Numbered from the stretch's first letter, positions 1 through 6,769 are shown. The stretch: DNA of 11,666 nucleotides from DASUSF01 sp036375275 (GCA_036375275.1 DASUSF010000077.1:1-11666); one strand, 5' to 3'. The notes: a model not told the origin generated them from the letters alone. Numbers and translations: made by a program.

Positions 1-1144
1 AGGTGTTGTAGCGGAGCTGGAGGCTGAGCGGGTTGTCGGGGCCGTGGCCGGCTTCGGCGAGCAGCGCCCGCGCCTGCAGGACCCGCTCCTCCATCGGCGT
101 GCCCTTCCACGCGACGAAGCTCGGCTCGCCGTATTGTCCGGTGCCGGGCGGGACGAAGCTGTAGCCGGGGAGCTCGCCGGTCTTCAACACCTTGTCGGTG
201 ATCGCCCTCCGGTCGATGACCATGGCCAGCGCGCGGCGGAGCCTGGGGTCGTCGAACGGCGCCTGCCGGGTGTTGAACGCGTAGTAGTAGATGCCGAGCC
301 AGGGGTGGATCCGGGTCTCGTCCGGCAGGTTCTCACGCAGCCAGTCGATCTGCTCGGAGGCGAAGTCGTACTGGACGTCGACCTCGCCAGCCCGGAAGCG
401 CTTGGTCGCGGCGTTCCGCTCCTCGGCGGGATAGTAGGTGACGGTGTCGATCGCGACGTTCGAGGCGTCGTAGAAGCTCGGGTTCTTCTTTGCGACCACC
501 TGCGTGTTGGGGGTCCATTCCTCGACCACGTACGGCCCGTTGGCGACGATGTTGCCGGGCTTGATCCAGTCGTCCCCAAGCTCCTCGACCTTGTGCATCG
601 GCACCGGGAACGCCGTGTAGTGGGTGAGCTGCTCGATGAAGTACGAGGTCGGGCTCTCGAGGGTGACCTCGAGGGTCCGCTCGTCCAGAGCGCGCACGCC
701 GAGCTGCTCCATGCTCTCCAAGGCGCCCTCGTTGATCGCCTGGGCGTTCCTGATCGGATAGAGGATCGAGGCGTACTTCGCCGCCGTCTCGGGCGCCAGG
801 ATGCGCCGGAGCGCGAAGACGAAGTCCTCCGCCGTCACCGGCTCGCCGTCCGACCAGCTGTGGTCGCGGAGCCTGAAGGTGTAGACGGTGCCGTCATCCG
901 AGAGCTCCCAGCGTTCCGCCGCCCCGGGAATCACGCTGCCGTCCGCCGCCTCCGTGGTCAGGCCGAGGAACATGTCGCCGATGATCCGGTTCTCCCAGAC
1001 CCCGGAGGCGTGGTGCGGATCGAGCGTGTCGGGCTCGCCGGAGTTGGCGATCCTGAGCTCGGATGCGGCGCCGGCGTGGGCGGCCAGCGCGAACGCCGAA
1101 GCGGCGGTCACCGCCCTGAGCAGGCGCCGGATCTGGGACGTCAT
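1..1144 (-). CDS. Oligopeptide-type ABC transporter substrate-binding protein (partial, C-terminus beyond left edge)
   Basis: Periplasmic solute receptor of the SBP_bac_5 (OppA/DppA) family, expected to capture peptides and deliver them to an ABC importer. The frame is open from an ATG at 1144-1142 to the left edge, giving 381 residues. Family members are usually about 530 residues, so roughly 150 are missing. Residues 1-27 form a signal peptide: an RR-rich start, a hydrophobic stretch AASAFALAA and a likely cut near AGA-AS. The mature start ELRIANSGEPDTLDP is typical of the family, as are EDFVFALRRIL, the later YASILYPI, NGPYVVEEW and YYYAFNT. A GGGAGGG Shine-Dalgarno lies 6 bases before the ATG. 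The OppA-like segment around YASILYPIRNAQAINEG favours oligopeptides over nickel or dipeptides, but the ligand is inferred. The permease and ATPase genes would lie beyond the left edge. The gene is divergent from arsR. Confidence 0.9.
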   Translation of the reverse strand, partial: MTSQIRRLLRAVTAASAFALAAHAGAASELRIANSGEPDTLDPHHASGVWENRIIGDMFLGLTTEAADGSVIPGAAERWELSDDGTVYTFRLRDHSWSDGEPVTAEDFVFALRRILAPETAAKYASILYPIRNAQAINEGALESMEQLGVRALDERTLEVTLESPTSYFIEQLTHYTAFPVPMHKVEELGDDWIKPGNIVANGPYVVEEWTPNTQVVAKKNPSFYDASNVAIDTVTYYPAEERNAATKRFRAGEVDVQYDFASEQIDWLRENLPDETRIHPWLGIYYYAFNTRQAPFDDPRLRRALAMVIDRRAITDKVLKTGELPGYSFVPPGTGQYGEPSFVAWKGTPMEERVLQARALLAEAGHGPDNPLSLQLRYNT

Positions 1145-1197
1145 CGGACCCTCCCGTTCGCTGGATCGTGCGGCCGGCGAGGCCGGCTCCTGTGCAG

Positions 1198-1225
1198 ACC
1201 GTATCACGCGGCGGACCCGGCACAA
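1198..1225 (-). promoter_or_regulatory. Possible sigma-70 type promoter of the binding-protein gene
   Basis: On the minus strand, TTGTGC (1225-1220) is followed after 16 bases by TACGGT (1203-1198), about 54 bases before the ATG at 1144. Both hexamers are imperfect and the spacing is slightly short. The transcribed leader contains GCCGGC-GAG-GCCGGC (1173-1187), which could fold as a small hairpin. This is a pattern match only. Confidence 0.3.
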
Positions 1226-1262
1226 CCGGGAAGGGGGGTCGCGGCGTGGGGGCAAAGAAGGC

Positions 1263-1290
1263 TTGACGCGGGTGCGCGAGCATGTATTTA
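1263..1290 (+). promoter_or_regulatory. Probable promoter of the arsR-SRPBCC pair
   Basis: TTGACG (1263-1268) and TATTTA (1285-1290) are separated by 16 bases. Transcription would begin near 1297, about 23 bases before the arsR ATG. The -10 region is in a sharp AT-rich island within GC-rich DNA. The palindrome at 1288-1303 overlaps the -10 element and the predicted start point, so a bound repressor would block RNA polymerase. Confidence 0.6.
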
Positions 1291-1303
1291 ACATGCATGT
1301 TAA
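1288..1303. promoter_or_regulatory. Perfect 16-bp palindrome, likely ArsR operator
   Basis: TTAACATGCATGTTAA reads the same on both strands. It lies 17-32 bases upstream of the arsR ATG and overlaps the -10 element. Winged-helix ArsR-family dimers bind short inverted repeats of this kind at their own promoters. Autoregulation by the adjacent protein is therefore the simplest reading, but it is inferred. A further small palindrome, TTAATTAA (1300-1307), abuts it. Confidence 0.65.
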
Positions 1304-1319
1304 TTAACAAGCAGGTTCG

Positions 1320-1754
1320 ATGCAGACCGACTCCCTGAGCGCCACCTTCACCGCGCTCGCCGATCCGACCCGGCGCGCGATCCTGGCCCGTCTGGCTCAG
1401 GGCGAGGCCTCGGTCGGCGAGCTGGCGGCGCCGTTTTCCATGTCCCTGCCCGCGATCTCGAGGCACCTGAAGGTGCTGGAGCGGGCCGCGCTGATCACCC
1501 GCGAGAAGGATGCGCAATGGCGGCGCTGCCGGCTCCGGGGCGAGGGCTTCCGGAGCGCCGCCGGCTGGCTCGCCGGGTACGAACGCTTCTGGACCGACAG
1601 TCTCGAGCGGCTCGACCGGTTCCTCGAAGACGAGGCGGCGGCCGATGACCGCGATCCTCCCGATGATCCCCCCGACCATCCTGACGCCGAGGAGGCTGAC
1701 CCCGATGACCATCAACGTGCCCGGAATGAGGAGCCGCGCGACGCCGGTGGATGA
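1320..1754 (+). CDS. ArsR-family winged-helix transcriptional repressor with acidic tail
   Basis: DNA-binding repressor of the ArsR superfamily, 144 residues. The start ALADPTRRAILARLAQGEASV and the helix-turn-helix at about residues 30-58 (LAAPFSMSLPAISRHLKVLE) are classic. The wing holds REKDAQWRRCRL, and the helix around GWLAGYERFWTDSLERLDRFL ends the usual domain near residue 104. The ELCVCDL metal site of ArsR/SmtB sensors is absent, so it is probably not a metal sensor. It belongs with the subgroup commonly paired with SRPBCC genes. Residues 105-144 form an unusual Asp/Pro/Glu-rich tail encoded in DNA shared with the next gene, whose start overlaps by 50 bases. The Shine-Dalgarno is weak (AGCAGG, 1310-1315). 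The effector is unknown. Confidence 0.9.
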   Translation: MQTDSLSATFTALADPTRRAILARLAQGEASVGELAAPFSMSLPAISRHLKVLERAALITREKDAQWRRCRLRGEGFRSAAGWLAGYERFWTDSLERLDRFLEDEAAADDRDPPDDPPDHPDAEEADPDDHQRARNEEPRDAGG

Positions 1755-2198
1755 GGCGCGGGTGCTCCGGCTGCGCCGCACCTTCCAGGCCTCCCGCGAG
1801 CGGGTGTTCCGCGCGTTCACCGACCCGGAGCGGCTCGCCGGCTGGTGGGGCCGAAGGGGATGTCCGCCCCGGTCTGCGAGCTCGATGTCCGGCCGGGCGG
1901 CCGCTGGCTCACCACCATGCGGGCCGAGGACGGCAGCGAGTTCACGGTGAGCGGCGTCTACCGCGAGATCGATCCGCCGTCGCGCCTGGTCTTCACCTGG
2001 GCGTGGCGGCAGGACGACGGCAGCCGCGGCCACGAGACGCTGGTGACCCTCGAGTTCCTGGACCGGGGGGAGGCGAGCGAGCTGGTGCTGACGCAGGAGG
2101 TCTTCCAGGACGAGGATGCCCGCGACAAGCACGCGAGCGGCTGGGCCAGCGCGCTCGACTGCCTCGAGGAGGCGCTGGCGGTGGACGCCGCCGCATGA
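1705..2198 (+). pseudogene. SRPBCC / AHSA1-domain protein gene, interrupted by a one-base frameshift
   Basis: Gene for an SRPBCC (START-like, Hsp90-ATPase-activator type) ligand-binding protein, the usual partner of this ArsR subgroup. Translation from ATG 1705 (Shine-Dalgarno GAGGAGG 1689-1695) gives VLRLRRTFQASRERVFRAF, then TDPERLAGWWG. The frame then breaks and the family sequence resumes in another frame as PKGMSAPVCELDVRPGGRW and continues to the stop at 2198. Family members read WWGPKG here. Restoring one base in the GGGGCC run at 1847-1852 would join the halves into a 164-residue protein of normal length. No other lesion is visible, so this is either a recent mutation or a base-calling error. 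GTG 1845 could start only a truncated product. ATG 1726 is an alternative N-terminal start. Overlap with arsR implies translational coupling. Confidence 0.85.
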
Positions 2199-2294
2199 AG
2201 GTCAGAACCGCTCCGTCTCGGACGAAGCGGCCTCCTCGGGACCATGACCGCCGGCAGGCGATCGCGTCCAGCCGGATGGTGCTCTAGGCTCCGC

Positions 2295-2311
2295 GCTCCA
2301 TCATGTGGAGC
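2295..2311 (+). promoter_or_regulatory. Hairpin covering the ribosome-binding site of the permease gene
   Basis: GCTCCA-TCATG-TGGAGC makes a perfect 6-bp stem with a 5-base loop. Its right arm contains TGGAG (2306-2310), the only Shine-Dalgarno-like sequence before the TTG start at 2319. Folding would hide the ribosome site. The remaining spacer since 2199 shows no gene and no clear terminator. A 6-bp stem can arise by chance in such GC-rich DNA. Confidence 0.4.
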
Positions 2312-2318
2312 CGCCGCC

Positions 2319-4097
2319 TTGACCTTCGACCAGGCGTTCCTCTTCGGGCTGCTCGCGGCTCTCTTCGCCCTCCTGATCTGGGGCCGGTGGCGCTACGACC
2401 TGGTCGCGTTCGGCGCACTGGTGGTCGCGGTGCTGGCCGGGGTCGTCCCGGCCGACGGCGCGTTCGCCGGCTTCGGCCACCCGGCGGTGGTGATCATCGC
2501 CCTGGTCCTGATCGTCAGCCGCGGCCTCGCCAACTCCGGTGCGGTCGATCTCATCGCGAGCCGGGTGGTCGACGCCGGCCACGGCCTGTTCGGCCACATC
2601 CTCAAGATGTCGGGGATCGCCGCCGGCCTCTCGGCGGTCATGAACAACGTCGCCGCCCTCGCGCTGCTGATGCCGGTCGACCTCCAGGCGGCCAAGAGCG
2701 CCGGGCGCAGCCCCGCCCTGACGCTGATGCCGCTCTCCTTCGCCTCGATCCTCGGCGGCCTCGTCACCCTGATCGGGACGCCCCCGAACATCATCATCGC
2801 CCAGTTCCGCGAGGACGCTCTCGGCGAGCCGTTCCGGATGTTCGACTTCACCGCGGTGGGCGCGGTCTGCGCCGGCGCCGGGATCGCCTTCATCACCCTC
2901 GTCGGCTGGCGCCTGATCCCCGCGGCGCGCCGCGAGCGCGACGTCCCGGGCGAGCTGTTCGAGCTCGAGAGCTACGTCGCCGAGCTCAAGGTCACGGACA
3001 GCTCGAAGGCGGTCGGGCAGAAGGTCTCGGACCTCGACGGGACGGTCCGCGAGCACGACGCTCTGATCCTCGGCGTCGTCCGCTACGGCCAGCGCATGGG
3101 CGGCAACGCCCGCCGGGTGGTGATCGAGGCGGACGACGTCCTGGTCGTCCAGGGCGGGCCGGAGGCGCTGGACCGGCTGGTCGCAAGCCTCGGGCTGGAC
3201 TACCCGGGCGCCGAACAGGAGGACGGCCCCCTTCGCCGGCAGGATCTCGAGCTGATGGAGGTGGTGGTCCCGAACGGCGCGCTGATCGAGAACCGTTCGG
3301 CCGCCGGCCTCGGTCTGCTCGAGCGGCACGCGGTGGCGCTTCTCGGCGTCTCGCGTCAGGGGCAGCGCTTCCGTCAGCGGGTCGGCGACCTCACCATCCG
3401 GGCCGGCGACATCCTGCTCCTGCTCGGACCCGCCGAGCGTCTGCCCGCGATCGCCCAGTGGCTCGGCGCCTTCCAGCTCGCCGCGCGCGGCCTGCAGGTG
3501 GCGCAGCCGCGCCAGGCGGGCCTCGCGGTGCTGATCTTCGCGAGCGCCATCCTGCTCGCCAGCCTCGGCATCGTGCCGCTCGCGGCGGCGCTCGCCGGCG
3601 TGGTCGTGCTCATGGTGGTGGTCGGTATCGTCCAGCTCCGTCAGGCCTACGAGAGCGTGGAATGGCCGGTGATCGTGCTGCTCGCGTCGCTGATCCCGAT
3701 CGGCCACGCGATGGAGGCCAGCGGCGGCACCGCCCTGATCGCCGATGCCATCCTCGCCGCGGCGTCCGGCTACGGCCCGGTGGTGGTCCTGACCGTCCTG
3801 CTGGTCGCGACCATGACCCTTTCCGACGTCCTCAACAACACGGCGACGGCGGTCATCGCCGCGCCGATCGCGCTCGACATCGCGGGCCGGCTCGCCGTCA
3901 GCCCGGATCCGTTCCTGATGGCGGTGGCCGTCGGCGCGTCCTGCGCCTTCCTGACCCCGATCGGGCACAAGAACAACACGCTGATCATGGGCCCCGGCGG
4001 CTATGCCTTCGGCGACTACTGGCGGATGGGGCTGCCGCTCGAGATCCTGGTCGTCGCCGTCGCGGTGCCGGCGATCCTCCTGGTCTGGCCGCTATGA
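2319..4097 (+). CDS. SLC13/DASS-family anion permease with two TrkA_C domains
   Basis: Inner-membrane secondary transporter, 592 residues. SLC13-type proteins move dicarboxylates, sulfate or related anions, often driven by sodium. Membrane helices fill residues about 5-200 and 400-592. The first half has AVMNNVAALALLMP (107-119) and IGTPPNIIIAQFR (152-164). The second has LSDVLNNTATAVIAAPIA (501-518) and FLTPIGHKNNTLIMGPGGY (544-562). These repeated NN/NT and TP motifs are the family's substrate and ion sites. Two cytoplasmic TrkA_C (RCK-C) domains lie at about 208-292 and 305-390, as in the subfamily often annotated as sulfur-deprivation response or SLC13 permeases. I chose the TTG at 2319 because MTFDQAFLFG is a family-like start and TGGAG lies 8 bases upstream. 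ATG 2244 would add 25 residues without family character. The substrate is not determined. Confidence 0.9.
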   Translation: MTFDQAFLFGLLAALFALLIWGRWRYDLVAFGALVVAVLAGVVPADGAFAGFGHPAVVIIALVLIVSRGLANSGAVDLIASRVVDAGHGLFGHILKMSGIAAGLSAVMNNVAALALLMPVDLQAAKSAGRSPALTLMPLSFASILGGLVTLIGTPPNIIIAQFREDALGEPFRMFDFTAVGAVCAGAGIAFITLVGWRLIPAARRERDVPGELFELESYVAELKVTDSSKAVGQKVSDLDGTVREHDALILGVVRYGQRMGGNARRVVIEADDVLVVQGGPEALDRLVASLGLDYPGAEQEDGPLRRQDLELMEVVVPNGALIENRSAAGLGLLERHAVALLGVSRQGQRFRQRVGDLTIRAGDILLLLGPAERLPAIAQWLGAFQLAARGLQVAQPRQAGLAVLIFASAILLASLGIVPLAAALAGVVVLMVVVGIVQLRQAYESVEWPVIVLLASLIPIGHAMEASGGTALIADAILAAASGYGPVVVLTVLLVATMTLSDVLNNTATAVIAAPIALDIAGRLAVSPDPFLMAVAVGASCAFLTPIGHKNNTLIMGPGGYAFGDYWRMGLPLEILVVAVAVPAILLVWPL

Positions 4098-4136
4098 GCG
4101 GCTATGCTCGGCGCCGGAACAGGAAGGGGGTGCGCG

Positions 4137-5063
4137 ATGCCAGCTCCACCGGTGCCGCGGGGCGGGATCGAGATCGTCGACGCCCACCAGCACTTCTGGG
4201 ACCTCGAGCGCAACCGCCTGCCCTGGCTGCAGGACGAGCCGCCGATCCCGTTCCGCTACGGTGACTACCGTGCGCTCCGGCGAAGCTACCTGCCGGACGA
4301 CTACCGGCGGGATGCCGCCGGCCACCGCGTCGTCCAGACCGTCTACGTCGAGACCGAGTGGGACCCCTCGGATCCGATCGGCGAGACCCGCTGGGTGCAC
4401 GACCTCCATGCCCGAACCGGGCGCCCCGACGCGGTGGTGGCGCAGGCCTGGCTGGATCGCGACGACGTCGAGGAGGTGCTCGCGGCGCAGAGCGGCTTTC
4501 CGCTGGTCCGGGGGATCCGCCACAAGCCGGCGGCGGCCGCTTCGCCGGGCGAGGCGCGCCGCGGCGCCCCGGGCTCCATGGACGATCCGGCATGGCGCCG
4601 CGGCTTCGAGCTGCTCCGCCGGTTCGATCTCTCGTTCGACCTGCAGGTGCCGTGGTGGCACCTCGACCAGGCGCGCGACCTCGCGTTCGACGTCCCGGAC
4701 ACCCCGATCATCCTGAACCACACCGGTCTGCCCGCGGACCGGAGCGCCGCCGGCCTCGCCGCCTGGCGCGCGGCGCTCGCAGAGCTCGCCCGAGCGCCCA
4801 ACGCCGCGCTCAAGATCTCCGGGCTCGGCCGGCCCGGGCTACCCTGGACGGTCGAGGACAACGGGCCGGTGGTGCGCGACGCGATCCGGATCTTCGGCGC
4901 CAGCCGCTGCATGTTCGCGAGCAACTTCCCGGTCGACTCGCTGTGCGCCGACTTCGACACGATCTGGCGGGGCTTCGACACGATCACGCGCGACCTCAGC
5001 GAGCCGGAGCGCCGGGCGCTGTTCGCCGGCAACGCCCGCCGCCTCTACCGTCTGAACCCTTAG
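4137..5063 (+). CDS. Amidohydrolase-2 (COG3618-type) metal-dependent hydrolase
   Basis: Probable cytoplasmic TIM-barrel hydrolase of 308 residues, in the group with L-fuconolactone and pyrone-dicarboxylate lactone hydrolases. Visible motifs are IVDAHQHFWD (13-22, HxH at 17 and 19), YVETEW (70-75), GIRH (126-129), ILNHTGLP (182-189) and FASNFPVDSL (250-259). GNARRLYRL (288-296) ends the barrel as in the family. Members hydrolyse lactones or similar bonds in sugar-acid or aromatic catabolism. The substrate here cannot be read from sequence. ATG 4137 is preferred to ATG 4104 because AGGAAGG (4121-4127) precedes it by 9 bases and family proteins begin just before the DAHQHFW motif. It starts 39 bases after the permease and is probably co-transcribed, so the permease may import an acid or sulfonated compound that feeds this enzyme. 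That link is inference. Confidence 0.88.
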   Translation: MPAPPVPRGGIEIVDAHQHFWDLERNRLPWLQDEPPIPFRYGDYRALRRSYLPDDYRRDAAGHRVVQTVYVETEWDPSDPIGETRWVHDLHARTGRPDAVVAQAWLDRDDVEEVLAAQSGFPLVRGIRHKPAAAASPGEARRGAPGSMDDPAWRRGFELLRRFDLSFDLQVPWWHLDQARDLAFDVPDTPIILNHTGLPADRSAAGLAAWRAALAELARAPNAALKISGLGRPGLPWTVEDNGPVVRDAIRIFGASRCMFASNFPVDSLCADFDTIWRGFDTITRDLSEPERRALFAGNARRLYRLNP

Positions 5064-5068
5064 AGCCG

Positions 5069-5099
5069 CTCCGGCCGGAGGGATCGCCTGTTAGCGATC
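5069..5099 (+). terminator. Tandem hairpins after the amidohydrolase gene, possible terminator
   Basis: Six bases after the stop is the palindrome CTCCGGCCGGAG (5069-5080). It is followed at once by GATCGC-CTGTTA-GCGATC (5082-5099), a 6-bp stem with a 6-base loop. There is no run of T after either hairpin, so this is not a canonical intrinsic terminator. The position just after the last gene of a unit and before convergent genes supports a role at the transcript end. Confidence 0.35.
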
Positions 5100-5194
5100 G
5101 CCATCAAACGGAGCTGGTCCACCCGCTGAGCTGGAGCCACTCGGCGCGAGCGGCGCGGCGCGTCACGGTGGCTGCATCTGATCGAGAAGCGCGC

Positions 5195-5268
5195 TAGAGC
5201 AGTTTCCGATGAGCCAGAACCGCATCGAAGCGCGACGCCCTTCCGCTCATCGGAAGAAAATTGCTCTA
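5195..5268. repeat. Imperfect long inverted repeat in the convergent spacer
   Basis: The left arm TAGAGCAGTTTCCGATGAGC (5195-5214) is mirrored by the right arm at 5245-5268. The right arm has 4 extra bases but otherwise pairs outward to CTCTA. The 30-base loop is rich in CG and CATCG. The element resembles short palindromic intergenic repeats common in alphaproteobacterial genomes. That family link is from memory and could be tested by copy number. In RNA it would form a long stem usable from either strand as a transcript end. Confidence 0.6.
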
Positions 5269-5280
5269 CCTCAGGAGATC

Positions 5281-5321
5281 AGAGCGGTTTCACCCGATCG
5301 GAACCGCCTGCAGGCGGTTCC
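5281..5321. repeat. Second palindromic element with a perfect 22-bp palindrome
   Basis: Bases 5300-5321 are a perfect palindrome made of GGAACCGCCTG followed by its exact reverse complement. Just before it, AGAGCGGTTTC (5281-5291) matches 10 of 11 bases of AGAGCAGTTTC in the first element (5196-5206). The two elements therefore look related. GCGGTTT at 5284-5290 can also pair, with a G-T wobble, to GAACCGC at 5301-5307. It ends 16 bases before the stop of the convergent anti-sigma gene and could serve as its terminator stem. Confidence 0.6.
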
Positions 5322-5336
5322 ATCTCGGGATCCGCC

Positions 5337-6167
5337 CTAGCCGCGGAACTCGTCGTCGTAGAACGACAAGACTCGGTCGCCGATCGCGCCGATGCTGTCG
5401 GGATCGCCCTCGCCGAGCACCACGAAGCCGACGCCGTCGGAGACCCAGAAGCGGGCCGCCACGTCGCCGAGGTCGCGGGAACCGGGTCCGTCGACGTCGC
5501 CGCTCTCATGCGGCCAGAACACCACGGTCAGGTCCCGGCCGCCGTCGTCTTCGAAGAAGAAGAAGCTTCTTGGCTGACGGCCGATGGGCGTGATTCGCGC
5601 GCCCCGGAACTCGAATCCGGCCCCGGCGAGGTCGGGCGGCTCGATCTGCCGGTCGAACATCTTCCTGCTGACCGCCAGGAAATCCCCGATCCGCTCGGGC
5701 GGGTACTGGATGGCGTGCTCCTGCGCCCGGCTGTAGAAGGTGAACGCGTAGGAGGCGTCGGCGAGCAGCCGGTCGAAGGCCGACTGGCGGGGCTCGAGTG
5801 CGCTGCGCCCGAGCCAGCCGATAGCCGCGCCGATCAGGAGCACCGTCAGGGCGCTGAGCAGCCGCCCGCCCCTGGACCGCGCGGCGCCGCCGGGCTGGCC
5901 GCCGGACGGCTCCCCGCCTCCCGCGTCCGCCGGGCGCCCGGCGCCGGTCCCGCGCAGCACCTCCCGCAGGCGCTCCGGCACCGGCTCGTCGAGGATCTCG
6001 GCGCCGAGGCTCTTGAGCGCCTCGTTCAGCTGCCGCTGTCGCTCGACCTCGGCGGCGAAATCCGGGTTGGCGGCGAGCCAGGCCTCGACCTCGACCCGAC
6101 GCGCAGCCGTCAGTCGGCCATCGACGAAGTCGCTGATCTCGGCGTCACTCGGCTCGCGGTGTCTCAT
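5337..6167 (-). CDS. Transmembrane anti-sigma factor (COG5662-like)
   Basis: Membrane regulator of 276 residues that should hold the neighbouring ECF sigma factor inactive until a signal arrives. The N-terminal cytoplasmic sigma-binding region (about 1-65) includes SDAEISDFVDGRL and LAANPDFAAEVERQRQLNEAL. A Gly/Pro-rich linker leads to one membrane segment at 103-121 (LLSALTVLLIGAAIGWLG). The periplasmic part keeps the pattern of predicted transmembrane anti-sigma regulators: SYAFTFYSRAQEHAIQYP, then IEPPDLAGAGFEFRGARITP, then FFFFEDDGGRDLTVVF, then WVSDGVGFVVLG. The HxxxCxxC zinc motif of ZAS anti-sigma factors is absent; there is no cysteine at all. Its ATG overlaps the sigma stop as ATGA (6164-6167), a sign of coupled translation and fixed stoichiometry. 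The signal sensed is unknown. Confidence 0.85.
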   Translation of the reverse strand: MRHREPSDAEISDFVDGRLTAARRVEVEAWLAANPDFAAEVERQRQLNEALKSLGAEILDEPVPERLREVLRGTGAGRPADAGGGEPSGGQPGGAARSRGGRLLSALTVLLIGAAIGWLGRSALEPRQSAFDRLLADASYAFTFYSRAQEHAIQYPPERIGDFLAVSRKMFDRQIEPPDLAGAGFEFRGARITPIGRQPRSFFFFEDDGGRDLTVVFWPHESGDVDGPGSRDLGDVAARFWVSDGVGFVVLGEGDPDSIGAIGDRVLSFYDDEFRG

Positions 6168-6676
6168 GGGGGACCCTGCTCCCCCGGCGCGGGCTGTCCC
6201 TCCAACAGGTCGCGAAGCGCCGCGCGGGCCCGCGACAGGCGGGAGCGGACCGTCCCCACCGGGACGGCGAGCACCTCGGCCGCTTCCTCGTACTTGAGCC
6301 CTTCCACAGCGACCAGCAGAAGGACTTCTCGATGCTCGGACGACAGCATGTCCAGGGCCTTCTGCAATTCAACCAGGGCCATCCGGGTCTCTTGCCGCCC
6401 GCTCACCGCGAGGCCCGGATGCTCATCTTCGATGGCGCCTTCGGTGGGCGCGCGACCCGCCCGGCGCAGCTCGCTTATGAAGATGTTTCGTAGGATCACA
6501 AACAGCCACGCGCGGAGATTGGTTCCTGGCTCCCAGCTGTCGATCCGCGCGATGGCGCGCAGCAGGCACTCCTGCACGAGGTCGTCCGCCTGGTCGGGAT
6601 CGCGCGCCAGATAGCGGGCGTAGCGCCGCAACCTCGGGAGCTCCTCCTCGATCTGCCGGAACCGGAAATCGCTCAC
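6164..6676 (-). CDS. ECF-type RNA polymerase sigma factor
   Basis: Extracytoplasmic-function sigma factor of 170 residues that directs RNA polymerase to stress promoters. Region 2 covers about 14-75, with DPDQADDLVQECLLRAIA (26-43) and NLRAWLFVILRNIFISELRR (53-72). Region 4 covers about 103-158, with LSSEHREVLLLVAVEGLKYE and the helix-turn-helix LAVPVGTVRSRLSRARAAL. There are no extra N- or C-terminal domains. The start is a GTG at 6676-6674, with GAGGGG 10 bases upstream. Its stop overlaps the start of the anti-sigma gene, so the two form one unit. ECF factors commonly transcribe their own operon, but I could not identify a convincing recognition sequence upstream. The regulon cannot be inferred from this window. 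Confidence 0.93.
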   Translation of the reverse strand: MSDFRFRQIEEELPRLRRYARYLARDPDQADDLVQECLLRAIARIDSWEPGTNLRAWLFVILRNIFISELRRAGRAPTEGAIEDEHPGLAVSGRQETRMALVELQKALDMLSSEHREVLLLVAVEGLKYEEAAEVLAVPVGTVRSRLSRARAALRDLLEGQPAPGEQGPP

Positions 6677-6709
6677 CGGACTGCTGCCCCTCAGCGGCCG
6701 CGGCGCAGA

Positions 6710-6726
6710 GGAGGCAGCATGCCTCC
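6710..6726 (-). other. Small hairpin in the leader of the sigma-factor gene
   Basis: GGAGGC-AGCAT-GCCTCC is a 6-bp perfect stem with a 5-base loop, 34-50 bases upstream of the sigma GTG. It may be an operator half-site pair, an RNA hairpin or the tail end of the remnant gene's transcript. Nothing in the sequence decides among these. Confidence 0.3.
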
Positions 6727-6769
6727 CCGCGCGGTGGCGCCGTCCCCGGAAGCGCTCGGCGGTTCGGCG

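Noticed and set aside
44..1291. Long open frame on the plus strand opposite the binding-protein gene
   Set aside because: It is antisense to a clear SBP_bac_5 gene, has composition typical of a GC-rich shadow frame and matches no family pattern.
1640..1745. Hydrophobic stretch readable on the minus strand opposite the ArsR tail, suggesting a hidden membrane peptide
   Set aside because: It lies in low-complexity CCGATGAC-like repeats and belongs to a long antisense shadow frame without a suitable start site.
2301..3968. 555-codon open frame opposite the permease gene
   Set aside because: It is rich in Asp, Arg, His and Gln, as expected from the antisense of membrane-helix codons, and no domain pattern is visible.
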